Source of the DNA: Trichoderma breve
Lineage: Eukaryota; Ascomycota; Sordariomycetes; Hypocreales; Hypocreaceae
Direction: 5' to 3'
NCBI RefSeq assembly: GCF_028502605.1
Contig: NC_079235.1
Coordinates: 3,224,001-3,288,000, forward strand
DNA: 64,000 nucleotides
The notes under the pieces were generated by a model. That model worked only from the letters and a program-made list of their open reading frames with translations, ran no database searches and was not told the DNA's origin. Positions 36,047 through 49,035 of this stretch are shown here, in pieces. Each line of letters opens with the position of its first letter. Positions within the stretch are counted from its first letter, which is position 1. The position numbers and the translations under genes are program-made.

Positions 36047-39000
36047 ATGACTTCTAGGTATGTCCCCACACTCCCCTACTTCTTCGGCAGTAGAGACAGC
36101 AGCTAACCTTTCATCAGACTTGACCGATTAGTTACGTAGGTTTATTCCCCTTCTTCTCCGATTACGGGGCAATTTTCAAGTCCTTCTGATTTGATAGCTG
36201 ACGCATTCCTTTAGCATCCTTGAGACAGGGAGCACAAGGCTCATCCGAGACACTGCAGTCAACCAGCTTGCTGACTGGCAAAAGCAACACCCCGATGAGT
36301 TATTCAATCTCCTGTCTCGGGTCATCCCGTATCTCCGTTACAAGGACTGGGAGACGAGGCAAACCGCCGCCAAAGCCATTGGTAAAATCTTAGAAAATGC
36401 CCCGCTCTATGATCCCAACTCAGGAGATGCCCCGAGTGAGCCCAAAAAGGAAGAGAGCTCGTCCGAAAACAGTACGATTAAGAAAGAAGAAGACAGTAAA
36501 GCGACATCCATTCTTGCTGATGACGATGTCTTCAAGTTTGAGACTCTCGATGTGGACACTGTTTTGAAGTTCGGGCGACCGCTTCTACGGGGTGGCGGCA
36601 TTGAGTACAGCCTTGCCTCCCTCGATCCCCAAGCTCGTCTGGAGCACCAAAAGAAGACACTTTTGGGTCGCCTGGGCTTACTTGGGAGGAGATTCGAGGA
36701 TGAGGAAATCATCGTAGGGGACGGGATACCAAAAACACCTCTTGATGCGCCCAATGGCGGTGGCTTCGGTAAAGGCGATGGCACGCAGTCCCAGAGCCAG
36801 CCGACAGAAGAGTCTCAGCTTAGCTCAAGGCAACTGAACGTACTTAAGCGAAAACGTAAGAAGGAGGCGATGAAGGCACAGGGCAAAGGCGGGTTTGGAG
36901 ATCTATCACTGCGACGAACGACGACTGCCGGGTCTGAAGGACTGGCAGATGATACCCCGATGGCAGACGAATCGAAAAAGAATGGAAAAGTGAATGACTA
37001 CTTCAACCTTGATCGTCCAACCGATATCGATGAGGATGCAAAGGTCGTCAGCGAGTTCAAGGGGTCGGTGATGCAGATCAAATCTGAGCTTGAAGCCGAA
37101 GAGTCTATGGAAGGTGCTGAGTGGCCATATGAGCGGCTCTGCGATTTCCTAAAGATTGATCTCTTCGATTCCTCCTGGGAAACGAGACATGGAGCCGCCA
37201 TGGGATTGCGCGAGGTACTCCGAGTCCATGGCGGCGGGGCTGGCCGAGTTCGAGGCAAATCGGTGGATGACAATAATGAGCTCAACCGCACATGGCTCAA
37301 CGATGTTGCCTGTAGACTCTGCTGCGTCCTTATGCTGGACCGCTTTACTGACTACAGCTCTGATACGTCCGTTGCCCCAATCCGAGAGACTATTGGTCAG
37401 ACCCTGGGTGCTGTTCTTAAACATGTCCCCTCCAACTCCGTCTACGACATCTACCGGGTCCTGTATCGCATGGTGATGCACGAAGATCTGAAGCTAGACC
37501 AGCCGATTTGGGCTGTCTGCCATGGTGGCATGATTGGCTTGAGATATGTTGTTGCAGTCAGGAAAGATCTATTGCTTCAGGATGGAGACATGATTGATGG
37601 AGTCATCAAGGCGGTAATGAAGGGCCTCGGAGACCTTGATGACGATGTGCGATCTGTCAGCGCTGCCACCCTAATACCCATGGCTAAAGAATTTGTCACC
37701 ATGCGGCCAGCTGCTCTCGATGGCCTCACCAACATAGTATGGGAAAGCTTGTCCAATTTGGGCGACGATTTGAGCGCCAGCACAGGCCGCATTATGGATC
37801 TTCTGGCTACGCTCTGCAGCTTCCCCCAAGTACTAGAGTCGATGAAGACGTCTGCTGCCCAAGATGAAGAGCGATCCTTCACTCTGCTGGTTCCTCGCCT
37901 CTATCCATTCTTACGACACACCATCACATCTGTTCGCCTTGCTGTCCTGAAAGCCCTCTTGACCTTTGCCAATCTTGCAGACGAGACATCGCAGGGCTGG
38001 CTCAACGGTAGAATTCTCCGCCTCATCTTCCAAAACATTCTTGTTGAAAGGGACAAGGAAACTCTTGACATGTCGCTGGACCTCTGGGCGGCCCTCGTCC
38101 ATTCATTGGCAAAGGACCCCGCCATTCTTGCTGATGAATTTGCTCCTCACATTGACCCATTGATGCAGCTGACATTACATCCCATTGGCGTGTCGCGGCA
38201 TCCTATCCCTATGCATGCTGGCTTATTCCAGAAGCCATCTGGTGGCACCTACTCGGCTCAAGGCCCGGCTCAACCTGGTGGGAGACGACTCTCCTCGCCT
38301 GAGGGCCCTGAACGACCTGTAAAGCGCCGTCGTAAATCCACCAAGGTCGAAGACACCACCCCCACCAACTTGACGCACGATGTGGATGGCCATATGATGC
38401 AAGGCGATGTTGATCTTGTTGGCTTGGAGGTTCTGATTCGGTCAAGAGTTTCAGCTGCCAAGGCCATGGGCCTCATCATGTCCTTGGTGCCTTCGACGAA
38501 TCTCGACGATTATGATGCCCTGCTTGTTCCAGGCCTCACCTCCGCCTTTTCCTCTACGCAACTAACTGCCTGTCTTGTCATTGACGAGTTTGCAAGGAAT
38601 TGCCAAAATACCGAGGACCCCGCCCGCTACTTGGATCATCTCCAGCGGATTGTCGAATCAGACCGGCCTTCAGCTTACCGAGACTTGGTGACCTTTGTTC
38701 AAAGAGCGAGAAGCCAATGCCAGCAATTACTTCACCTGTTCCGCGACCACGGCAAAGTCTCACACAGCAAGCTACCAACCCTTCCCGTCGTGGTTCAAGG
38801 TGAAGCTGAAGCCGGCCCCAGTGCCTTTTCCATTGCTACTGCTGAAAAGTGCGTTGGCGAAGACTTTGAGAGGCTGAAAAAGATTATGCCCCCCGGCCAA
38901 CGATTGATCGCCGGTCAGCAGCTGGATGAATCTCGCCAAGACACAATGACAGCCATTCAAGAGGCCAAGGCATTCAAGGATGCTCGTGACATTAGGATCA

Positions 39001-41855
39001 AGGCCGGTGCCGCTTGTGCCATGGTCGCGATGAAGCTCTTGCCGAAGAAACCTAGTCCTCTCATCAAGAGTATCATGGATTCAATAAAGACAGAGGAAAA
39101 CCACCAGCTCCAGAGCCGCTCATCGGACACCATTGCCAAACTGGTACAGCTCTTTACAGAGAAGGGAAGGCGTAATCCCGCGGAAAAGGTTGTTGCCAAC
39201 CTGGTCAAATTTTCTTGCGTTGAAGTAGCGGAGACTCCCGAATTTCCCGTTCATGCTGCCAAGACCGATTGCATTCTCTCTATGCAGAAGGAAGAGGATC
39301 GCGTTGATCACCCAGATGCCGCTAAGTGGGCAAGGGAAGCCAAGGCCGCTCGAATCACACGTAGGGGTGCTAAAGAAGCCTTGGAGATTCTGTCCAAGAC
39401 GTATGGTGCAGCCTTGTTCGAATCTGTGCCAAGCTTGCAAGGCTTCATGAAGGATGCGTTGGTCAAGGCTTTCAGCGGAGACCTGCCCGCGGAAGCTCGG
39501 GACCCTGAGCAAACCTTTGGCCAGGAGATTGTGGATGCCATGTCAGTCATTCGGACCATGACGCCCACATTGAACGAGAGCCTTCATCCGTTTGTCATGG
39601 AGATGATGCCTCTCGTCATCAAGGCTCTGCATTCCGACCTCTCAGTTTTCCGCTACATGGCCGCCAAATGTCTGGCAACTATCTGTAGTGTCATCACCGT
39701 AGACGGAATGACTGCGCTTGTGGAGAAGGTTCTCCCTTCGATCACCAACCCGCTTGATCTCAACTTCCGCCAAGGAGTAATCGAAGCCATCTACCACCTG
39801 ATTGCTGTCATGGGCGACGCGATCCTCCCATACGTCATCTTCTTGATTGTGCCTGTCCTCGGCCGAATGAGTGATTCCGACAACGAGATTCGTCTCATTG
39901 CTACCACATCTTTCGCCACGCTTGTCAAACTGGTACCTCTCGAGGCCGGAATTCCCGACCCCCCTGGCTTGTCTGAGGAACTCTTGAAGGGGCGAGATCG
40001 GGAAAGAACCTTTATTGCTCAGCTTCTTGACCCCAAGAAGGTTGAGCCCTTCCAGATCCCCGTGGCGATCAAGGCAGAGCTTCGATCATACCAACAGGAC
40101 GGTGTCAACTGGCTCAATTTCCTCAACAAGTATCACCTGCACGGCATTCTCTGTGATGATATGGGTCTCGGAAAAACTCTACAGACTATCTGCATTGTCG
40201 CTAGTGATCACCACCAGCGGCAGGAAGAGTTTGCCAAAACCCAGGCTCCTGATGTGAGGCGGCTGCCGTCTCTGATTGTGTGCCCCCCAACACTCTCAGG
40301 CCACTGGCAGCAGGAGATCAAGACCTACGCCCCTTTCCTTAGCGTCACTGCCTACGTTGGGCCGCCAGCGGAGCGTAAAGCTATGAAGGATAGACTTGGC
40401 GATACCGATATTGTCATTACTTCGTATGATGTGACCAGAAATGACTCTGATGTTCTCGAGAAGCACAGCTGGAACTACGTTGTGCTGGATGAGGGCCACT
40501 TGATCAAGAATCCCAAAGCCAAGATTACCCAAGCTGTAAAGAGGCTGGCTAGCAACCACCGACTGATCCTTACGGGTACACCTATTCAAAATAATGTGCT
40601 GGAACTCTGGTCTCTATTCGACTTCCTTATGCCCGGGTTCCTCGGAGCCGAGAAGGTGTTTTTGGACCGGTTTGCGAAGCCCATCGCGGCAAGCCGATAC
40701 AGCAAGGCATCGTCCAAGGAGCAGGAGGCTGGTGCATTGGCGATTGAGGCTCTTCACAAGCAAGTGCTTCCGTTCTTGCTCCGCCGTCTCAAGGAAGAAG
40801 TCCTCAACGATCTACCACCCAAAATCTTGCAAAACTACTACTGCGATCTCAGCGACCTACAAAAGAAACTATTCGAAGACTTTACCAAGAAGCAGGGCAA
40901 GAAAATCCAAGACGAGGCCGGCCGAGACGACAAGGAGGCCAAGCAGCACATCTTCCAGGCCCTGCAATACATGCGAAAGCTGTGCAACTCGCCTGCCATG
41001 GTCATGAAGCCGGGAAGCGATCTGTATGCCGAGACGCAGAAGATTCTACAGAAGCAAGGAACGTCGATTGAGGATGCCCATCATGCACCGAAGCTCACTG
41101 CCCTCAAAGATCTCCTGATTGACTGTGGCATCGGCGATGACAAGGACGACTCCAACGACCCGCTATACCAGCCGATCAAGCCTCACCGTGCTCTGATTTT
41201 CTGTCAAATGAAGGAAATGTTGGACATGGTCCAGAACAAGGTGCTGAAAGAAATGTTGCCTTCTGTCTCCTACCTGAGGCTCGATGGTGGCGTTGAAGCG
41301 AACAAGAGACAGGACATTGTCAACAAATTCAACAGCGACCCGTCGTACGATGTGCTCTTGCTGACCACTAGCGTTGGTGGTCTTGGACTGAACCTTACGG
41401 GCGCAGATACTGTCATCTTCGTTGAGCATGACTGGAACCCGCAGAAGGATCTGCAGGCCATGGATCGTGCTCACAGAATCGGCCAGAAGAAGGTGGTAAA
41501 CGTCTACCGTCTCATCACGCGCGGCACATTGGAGGAGAAGATTCTCAGCCTCCAACGGTTCAAGATTGATGTCGCTTCCACGGTGGTCAACCAGCAGAAC
41601 GCTGGGTTGGCGACGATGGATACAGATCAGATCCTTGACTTGTTCAATTTGGGCGACTCGGGACCGAGTCTCATATCTGACAAGCCGCAAAACGGTATTG
41701 ATGGCAGAGAAGAGGACATGGTTGATCTCGAAACTGGCGACGTACTGCGGCAACCGGGCAAGAAGGCATGGCTGGACGATCTGGGAGAATTGTGGGATAA
41801 CAAGCAGTACGAAGAGAGCTTCGACTTGGACGATTTCATGAAGACCATGGCTTGA
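36047..41855 (+). CDS. MOT1: TATA-binding-protein-associated ATPase MOT1 (BTAF1)
   Basis: Exons are 36047-36057, 36118-36135 and 36215-41855 (1889 aa; yeast Mot1 is of similar size). MOT1 removes TBP from DNA with ATP and redistributes it between promoters. The first two exons of 11 and 18 nt restore the family N-terminus MTSRLDRLVT-ILETGSTRLIR; without them the gene would start inside the first HEAT repeat. HEAT repeats occupy roughly residues 1-1230. The C-terminal Snf2 ATPase shows motif I DDMGLGKT (about 1324-1331), motif II DEGH (about 1435, the Mot1-type variant of DEAH), LTGTPIQNN, GGLGLNLTGAD and DRAHRIGQ. The C-terminus LDDLGELWDNKQYEESFDLD is the conserved bridge. It is a nuclear protein. 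Confidence 0.98.
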
Positions 41856-42524
41856 ACGAGGTAGTCGGTGGTTGACGGTCCCGATGTGAGAAAAGATATC
41901 TACCAAACGGCAGCAGAAAACGAAACAATGACTACATGTTTAATACTACTAGGCGCGATTGCTTTTGGTTCCTTAGTTTTGCTTCCTCTCTTCTTTTGCT
42001 GCGCCTTCTTTGCTAAAAACAAAAATATCCGGATGATTTCGTTGGACCTGTACAGTAGATAGATTAGGTATTGAAACTAAGCGGCGGTGCGTTTTGTATG
42101 ATTGGCCGCAGGGGGAAGGTTTAGGGCTACAAGGATATATGATGTGAAATCAAGAAACGAATACCAAGCCAGCTCCCTGATTAATTTTGGCATTGATTTG
42201 CTGTGTGTGTTGTATGAGACTCTTACATACCATGGATACTGATTTCAAACCCTTTGGTGCCTAGTAAATCCATGTACAGGTTGGACCCCGCCAAAGCTTC
42301 GGTGGACTTCTATCGCCCCACCTTTGCGAACCTCTTTCAATGGTGATGTCAAGCTTGGAAGCTTCCATCTCCCTTTCCACAGTTTTGTTCAGTATCATAA
42401 CCATTACAAGTTTGAGCTTCGAGATAAGCGAGGATACAAGCAGCGTGTGAGATTCTATTTGCATCAAACATCCCGCCTTCCTGCAGCACAGCCGAGCTCT
42501 CGGGAGCTCCAAGAGCAGCCCACC
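41856..42524. other. Intergenic region between MOT1 and CDC37
   Basis: The MOT1 3' UTR is followed by the CDC37 promoter in a head-to-tail arrangement. No additional gene is supported; a short hydrophobic frame at 41868 is discussed among the rejected items. Confidence 0.6.
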
Positions 42525-44139
42525 ATGCCTATTGACTACAGCCGATTTGTACGCAGTGAGGATGCAGTGCCCCCGTGAGAAGTGCAGTTACTGACCAGTG
42601 GCATTCGTCAACTAGGACGCGATCGAGGTCAGCGACGATTCCGACATTGAAGTCCACCCCAACGTGGACAAGCGGTCTTTCATTCGAGCGAAGCAAAACC
42701 AGATTCACCAGGAGCGTCAGCAGAGGAAGAACCGCATCGCAGCACTCAAGTATGAGAAAATCATCAACAGTGCCCTGCTGGGCAGGATAATATCTCTCTT
42801 GGACTCGCTCAAGTCCCACGCTTCCGAGGCTGCGACTGGAAACCAGGCCGAGATCGCTTTCAAGGCCGTCATGTCTACCGCTGGGGACCCGAAGGACGAC
42901 CAGCCGCCTCCACGACCGGAGGGGGTCTTTAGCGACGACCAGCCGCTCCCTTCGTACTCGAAGATGCTGATGCAGCTGCTGGACCAAGTGAACAAGGCCC
43001 TCGAGGAGAAGAAGCCCGATGATCGGTATACGGCGATGATGGACGAGATTCAAGAGCACGTGGACAAGATTAAGGAGCTGCAGAAGGAACAGGCCAAGGA
43101 GCTGGAGAATCTTGAGAAGGAAGAAGGGAAGAAGATTACGAGCGATAACATCCATGATGGATTCAACAGTTCGTATGTGAACAAGTCAGGGCCGTCGGAG
43201 AAGAAGGAGGATACCAAGGTGGAACTTCTGAACCCCAACTTTTCCACCTCTGCATCGGCATCGGCATCGGGAGCGTCTTCATCAGACAAGGTTGCGGTGG
43301 ATGACGATGACGAAGTGGAAGCATCACCAACTGCCAAGAAGTTTTCAGAGATCAGTGTCAACGATTACCAAGCTAGTTTGAAGTTCCTGGCTCAGCACCC
43401 AGAGATCTTGACGGAAAAAGAGACGGATGGACTGCTTGTGCTTGCGTTTGACGCAGCCTTGGAGCGCAAAGACGATCTGTCCCGTCAGTGCGTTCACCAG
43501 GCGCTATTGCTACAGTACTGCCGCGCTCTGGGCAAGGATGGCGTTGCGCTCTTCTTCAAACGAATCACGACCAAAGGACATCAAGCGCAAGATGTCTTTT
43601 ACAAGGATGTTCAGGAGACGTACATGAGAATCAAGAACAGGTCGGCCGAAATCATCGCCGAGCGGGCCAAGGAGCCGACAGAGGTTGAGCAGATCCAACT
43701 ACATGCCATGGAGCCTGGTACTACGATCCAGATCAGAGTCCCCCCTGCCCAAACCGACGACCCAGATGCCCAGGCAGCTCGGAAAATCTTTGATAGCTTT
43801 GCTCCCGATATGAAGAAGGCACTAGAGTCAGGGGAACTGGACCAGGTCAATAAAGTGCTGGGCAATATGAAGGTCGAGGACGCGGAGGAGCTGGTGGGTC
43901 TCTTTGGTGAGGTAAGTTACGCACGCCCATCTTTGGGCACACATTCCCCCATTATTTGAGTATACCGGACTTACACGTTTTCTCCATCTTAGGCAAATAT
44001 CTTAAGTCTCGAAGACGAGCTGATCGATGCCACGACTGAAGAAGGACAGCAGCAGCTTAGAGAGATGGAAGCCGCAGCGGCAGCTGAGAGAGAAGCTGAG
44101 AAGGAAGCTGAGAGAGAGGTGGTGGGCGATCCTGAGTGA
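42525..44139 (+). CDS. CDC37: Hsp90 co-chaperone Cdc37
   Basis: Exons are 42525-42548, 42616-43911 and 43993-44139 (488 aa; yeast Cdc37 is 506). It delivers protein kinase clients to Hsp90 in the cytosol. The N-terminus MPIDYSRFDAIEVSDDSDIE includes S14 in an acidic CK2 context, the phosphosite needed for client binding in homologues. HPNVDKRSFIRAKQ follows, the kinase-client-recognition part. A coiled coil spans roughly residues 40-190. A Ser/Ala spacer (SASASASGASSSD) precedes the Hsp90-binding middle domain (about 240-380, with HRK-type helices and LQYCRALGKDGVALFFKRI). The Glu/Ala-rich C-terminal helix lies in exon 3. The tiny first exon is required for the conserved start. Confidence 0.97.
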
Positions 44140-46302
44140 AGATGACGGGAAGGATGATGATGATACCAACTGGGGGGAACGAAAACGTCTGGGATCAATC
44201 ACTCATATGGAATAATTTTCAGGTTCTTTGGCAAAAGCTTCATTGACTTTCGGCCTTGCATGGGTTGATGGTTTAAAAAGATGTGTAATAATGAGGACTA
44301 AAGAGCCCATGCGGGCTGTGTTTCTTGCCAAGATGATGGGCATTGCCGAAAGAGATTCAAGTGATACGAAGTAAAATGGTTGGTCATCCTTTGGGTTAAA
44401 GCCGATGTTCCTACATCATAACGGAGATTGGACATAGACGCACGGTTGTATTAAACCCGAACAACGATGATCCTGACGGAAGATTTGGTTCTAAGACCCC
44501 AAATGCTTATGTTATGCTTAACAGCCTTTTGACGGCCTAATCCTGTTCATTCCCGCGGCTTGGATTTTGAGGCTATGGAGTTTTGGCTTGATAAGGCGGA
44601 CAAGGACCTTTAACTCCACTGACCGCGCGGCCTTTTTTGGGGGAACGGTGAGATCGGTGTTTTGGTATGTGGTGTTTGTGCGCTCTCTTTTTTCTTTGGT
44701 GGCTTTGACGTGGCTTGCATGAATGGGGGGAAGGTGGAGGGTTTGGGTATGTTTGTTTGTCTTTTACGAGGGGGATTACGTATGTCTTTTTTTCTTTATT
44801 TCATGGATGTGATGTGATGTGATGGAGGCAAAGCAAAGGGCGGTGGGTTATACTGGAGGAGAGAAACTGGAGAGATATGGGGAGATTCGTAAGAAAACAT
44901 CACCGATGCCGCTCCAATAGGCAATTAGTAGTACGTATGTTGGACGGAAGAGTTTATCGCGTGCCTCCCCGCATCTGTCAGATTTGGCTCGATACGAGAT
45001 ATGCCCCTTGTCGAAAGAAAAGAAAATCGAGCATTAGCATCGTTTTAAGGAATGGAAACCAGAAACCTTATTCATCGGGCGAAAAAGCGAAAGGGCAACG
45101 ATCAATTCGAAGATTTGGGAGGGGAGGATATGGAATTGTAAGAGAAATTGCCTAGAGGGGATTAGTGTGAAAGTGGGAGCGAGATATAAATAGCAGCCGC
45201 TTGTGCTTTTTTTTCTCTTTTTTTTCTGTGAGCTGATCGGAATCCACACAGCCTCGTCACATCGATGTTTCGTATTTGAGATACAGTGACATGAGTTTTT
45301 TTTTTTGGAGGGGCTGAAGAGGGGCCAATTGTGTGGTCTGTTCCGTGGCACGTTTTGGGGTAGTTTTGGAAATACGTAGGGCGCCCGGTAGTGGATTCCG
45401 GTATAGGTAGATACAGTATAAAGACGGTAGTATGAATCATGAATGACGAAGAGAAGAAGGCTGAATATGGTATGTATTGTTATATCATCTTATTTGTTGT
45501 TTATTGTTTTATATAGAATAGCATGAGTAAGACCATCACATGGCATCATATGACAATCTTCATGTAACCATCAATTCAGCGCCCGTATATACGTAGAGCC
45601 TCATCCTCGAGATCTGCAGAAACCACGTTAGGGGCACATCTGCTGCAGTTTCAGCGCGTCTCCACTGCTGACGTCTCGAGGCGCAGTTCTGGCACTGCCA
45701 AAAATGCACAGCACATGCAGGGATCCGCCACCAGATTGTCACTCGCTAACTGTCTTTCCGATAGGGGGCTCTTTTCCTATCAGACCGAGAGACGGCATTT
45801 GCGTCTGGTTTTTCTCTCATACAATCCACCTGTACTCTTCTTTTCCTTTCTTGGGTCGTCTTCTCTCACTCACCGAAAGCTGAACGCGACGTTTATTTTT
45901 TCTTGTATTTTATTCCTAGGGTTGATCTGGAGACTAGATTTTCCTTCCATTCTTCGTATCATAAATGCTCCGCTAGTGTTCTATGATTTAAACTTTTTTC
46001 TTCCTCTTTTGCTTGTCTCCTTCTCGTCTCTCTCTTGCACTCGTTCTATACATATTTGCTTTCATATCCTTTTTATTTTCATTCTTTTCATTTCGTTTCT
46101 TTTTTTAAAAGAACGGAATCATTTCTATTTATATCACCAAGATTGGTTAGTACTATCCGGACACTTAGCAGCAGCGACTTGGCGTATCTACTGTACATGG
46201 GATACCTTTAAGCGACTCCATCTTCGGCATTCCATAACTGACAAGGGCAAGATATAGGCGGTGATATATCATATCAAAGGCAGATAATCACACAGAATCA
46301 CA
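44140..46302. other. 2.2-kb intergenic region and pyrimidine-rich leader
   Basis: The first part holds the CDC37 3' flank. From 45760 to 46140 the + strand is strongly T/C-rich, the usual look of a fungal promoter/5' UTR, here of the PLC-like gene. No gene is supported. Confidence 0.55.
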
Positions 46303-47442
46303 ATGCGCTTTTCATTATCTCAAGTGCTGGCTGGTGCCCTGATGGGCATTGCCGGCGTCTCGGCCATCCCTCAGCAGCCCACGTCCGCGGCGTCCCCAAC
46401 CTCAGTTTCATCAGCATCGCCATCACAGACTTCATCGTCATCTTCAGACCAGTCACAAGTCTGCAACAACTCGCCCGTGCTATGTGATCGTCATTATAAC
46501 GATATCACCTACATGGGAGCCCATGACAGCGCCTTTCTCAGAGACGCGAGCACCGGCAACTCCATCGCCGGCAACCAGTTCCTCAACGCCACAGATGCTC
46601 TGGACGCTGGCCTGCGTCTTCTTCAGGCACAGGTTCACAATGAGAACGGAACTCTTCACCTGTGCCACACCTCGTGCGGCCTTTTGGATGCCGGACCCCT
46701 GGAGAACTGGTTGGCAGACATCAATGATTGGGTTGTTAGTCATACCTCGGACGTCATCACCCTCTTGCTGGTCAACTCGGATGAGGAAAACGTCTCTGAG
46801 TTTGCGGCTGCTTTCCAGCAGTCTGGCCTCAGCAACTTTGGCTTCGTTCCTCAGAGCAAGACGGAGTGGCCGAGTCTGCGGGACATGATCGCCAACAAGA
46901 CTCGCGTCGTGTCCTTCATCACCAATATTGATTCGTCTTCTTCATCTCCCTACCTCCTGCCCGAATTCGATTACGTCTTTGAGACGCCATTTACCGTTGT
47001 CGACCTTAACGGCTTCAACTGCACTGTGGATCGGCCCTCTAACGCCGGCACTGCTGCGCAAGCCTTTGGATCAGGCTTCATGGGACTCATCAACCACTTC
47101 AAGGACCAGGAAATCACGGCAGGCCTCACCATTCCCGACACTGACAACATTGTCCTCGTCAACAGTGACAACACCACCACAGCGGGAAATCTGGGCCTCC
47201 ACATCCAGCAGTGCAACACTCAGTGGAACCACCGCCCCAGCTTCGTCCTCGTTGATTTCTGGGACCAAGGCGAGACTGTCAAGGCAGCAGACAACAGCAA
47301 CGGCATCAACCAGGCCACCGGTAGGATCAACGCCACCAACGACAGCTCGAGCGACTCCTCGGCAGATTCGACGAACCAGGCGCGCGAATTTGGCACGGGG
47401 GCCTTGATTGCCTTCCTTGCGGCAACGCTGTTGATGATTTAA
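46303..47442 (+). CDS. Secreted PLC-like phosphodiesterase (PI-PLC X fold), probably GPI-anchored
   Basis: This single-exon gene encodes 379 aa. A signal peptide covers residues 1-21 (MRFSLSQVLAGALMGIAGVSA), followed by a Ser/Thr/Pro linker (about 24-50). The catalytic domain has the bacterial-type PI-PLC pattern: MGAHDSAF with H74 as the likely general base and D75 beside it, DAGLRLLQAQVH, and LHLCHTSCGLLD with H122 as the second catalytic His. N-glycosylation sequons (NAT, NGT, NKT, NCT, NTT) fit secretion. The last 17 residues are hydrophobic (FGTGALIAFLAATLLMI) after a Ser/Asp-rich spacer, as in GPI-anchored cell-surface proteins. Family members are widespread in filamentous fungi; substrate is undefined (phosphoinositide or GPI). 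Ca-binding EF-hand and C2 domains of eukaryotic PLC are absent. Confidence 0.9.
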   Translation: MRFSLSQVLAGALMGIAGVSAIPQQPTSAASPTSVSSASPSQTSSSSSDQSQVCNNSPVLCDRHYNDITYMGAHDSAFLRDASTGNSIAGNQFLNATDALDAGLRLLQAQVHNENGTLHLCHTSCGLLDAGPLENWLADINDWVVSHTSDVITLLLVNSDEENVSEFAAAFQQSGLSNFGFVPQSKTEWPSLRDMIANKTRVVSFITNIDSSSSSPYLLPEFDYVFETPFTVVDLNGFNCTVDRPSNAGTAAQAFGSGFMGLINHFKDQEITAGLTIPDTDNIVLVNSDNTTTAGNLGLHIQQCNTQWNHRPSFVLVDFWDQGETVKAADNSNGINQATGRINATNDSSSDSSADSTNQAREFGTGALIAFLAATLLMI

Positions 47443-48350
47443 GGGGCTGCGTCTCATGCTTGGCTCATCATAAGCTCAGCTGAATACGAGAACGGGGGAA
47501 AAACAAATCAAATTTAAATCAAATCGACCCATTTATTCTTCTCCAGGCACGCTGCATTTGGCATTTTAGCGAGGCGTTTTTATTTCAAAGGCAATCTAGA
47601 TTGCGATGCATGGGGTTTCTGATCTTTTTTTTTTCTGAGACAAAAAGAGGGGGAAAACATCATCTTCTGGGGGAACTATAGAGATTTTTTTGAGCATTCT
47701 GGCATTTTTGCATATCTACCTATCCTTAGGCATTGGCTCTATTCGCCACCAATTGAATATTTATACCTTGAGATGCACCTGCATCTCCAATACATACCTT
47801 CTTTGCTGCTTTAGTACCGTGGGATTGTGACTGTAAAGCGCCATATCCGCTGTCTCATTTCACATGATGCTCTTTGATGTGCAATATCATTACAGACGGT
47901 TTTATTCATCTAGAAAATCCACATGATGTATCCATTTATATCTTCTCTTACTTTGTTAATTTCGAATTCTGTAAACATCAAATACTTTCGACTCATTATC
48001 GCCACGCATACACTGTTATACTCGATACCCGCTAAAAAGAGGGCGGTAGCTCTTCAACATCCCAAGTTTGCTAACCAACACCTCGAGACTCAAATTCAAA
48101 GTCAGTGATAATACCAGAAATTAGAAAAATATAGCTATAGTAGCATATAATAAAAGAAAAGTATTGATAGTAGAAGAGAGTAAGTAGTGACAGCAGTAGC
48201 AGCTATCTAAGGCATCGGGTATTTGCTGCTGAGTACTTAGCTAAGAATAGCCGGGCACTCAAAAAGCTCCCTCTAAACCAAAACCCCTCCACCATCACCC
48301 GAATTTCGCCTCCATCTTCTCAAATCACCTCCTAACAACAGCTTCATTGA
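47443..48350. other. Intergenic region, no supported gene
   Basis: AT-rich DNA between two + strand genes. It has T-rich 3' flank sequence near 47620-47700; the ECM15 promoter should lie in the last few hundred nucleotides. Confidence 0.55.
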
Positions 48351-49035
48351 ATGCTGCGCCTTTCACCCCGACTCTACGGCGCCTCAAGGCATATCCACGC
48401 ATATTCACTTCACCGGGCATTTGGGACTACTGCGGCAGTTATGGATTACGCTTCGATTCCGACGCCGGCTACGTGCTATGCCGATTTCTGCTTGATTCCC
48501 GTTCGTCTTTCTTTGTCTCTCTCTGTTGTAGTTATGTGAGATGTCTATGGAGGGTTCTTAATTTTTAACTGATGGATTTTTACAGGTTGGTACGGGCAGC
48601 GTTTCCGTGGCGGAAGAAGTTGCGCAGGTTCAGCGTGTTCTTAAGGCGAGTGGGTTGAAGTACACGATGCACTCTGCGGGAACGACGGTTGGTGAGTTTT
48701 TCTTTTTTTTTCTTTCACTTTTGATGGCTGAGAAAGAAGATGTCAGACGTGAAAAGCAACATATGAGCTGATTATTTATTTTGTGTAGAGGGCAGCTGGG
48801 AGGATGTCATGACAGTGATTGGCAAAGCGCACTCGGCGGTTCACGAGAAGGGAGTTGTAAGAGTTCAGTCATCGATGAGGGTTGGTTCAAGGTAAGTTCT
48901 AAGCGTGGTGAGAACGAAGTGCCATTGGTTATATGAGCTCTTGCTAAAAATATCTGGGACAGGACGGATAAGAAACAGACTGCTGAGGATAAGGTCAAGA
49001 GGGTTGAAGATTTGTTGAGCAAGGATGCCAAATGA
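48351..49035 (+). CDS. ECM15: ECM15 / UPF0045 (MTH1187-YkoF-like) small protein
   Basis: Exons are 48351-48500, 48586-48691, 48789-48891 and 48963-49035 (143 aa). From residue 31 the sequence follows yeast Ecm15 (104 aa): C-Y-A-D-F-C-L-I-P-V-G-T-G, TMHSAGTT, EGSWEDVMTVIG, HEKGVVRVQSSMRVG-SRTDK. The family is a ferredoxin-like fold that forms tetramers and is suspected to bind thiamine or a related small molecule. Compared with yeast there are about 30 extra N-terminal residues rich in Arg, His and Ser (MLRLSPRLYGASRHIHAY), which look like a mitochondrial presequence. An in-frame Met31 could start the short cytosolic form. Intron 1 uses a GTTCGT donor. It is convergent with the CCDC47 homologue. 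Confidence 0.92.

Noticed and set aside
41163..41906. 247-codon minus-strand frame
   Set aside because: It is antisense to the conserved ATPase end of MOT1.
41868..42062. 64-codon frame with a convincing transmembrane-like stretch after MOT1
   Set aside because: It starts 13 nt after the MOT1 stop, inside its likely 3' UTR; the hydrophobicity comes from T-rich UTR sequence, with no start context or homologue recognised.
45715..46257. 180-codon hydrophobic frame before the PLC-like gene
   Set aside because: The region is a T/C-rich leader; translation of such DNA always gives Leu/Phe/Ser. No domain, and it ends just before the true start codon.
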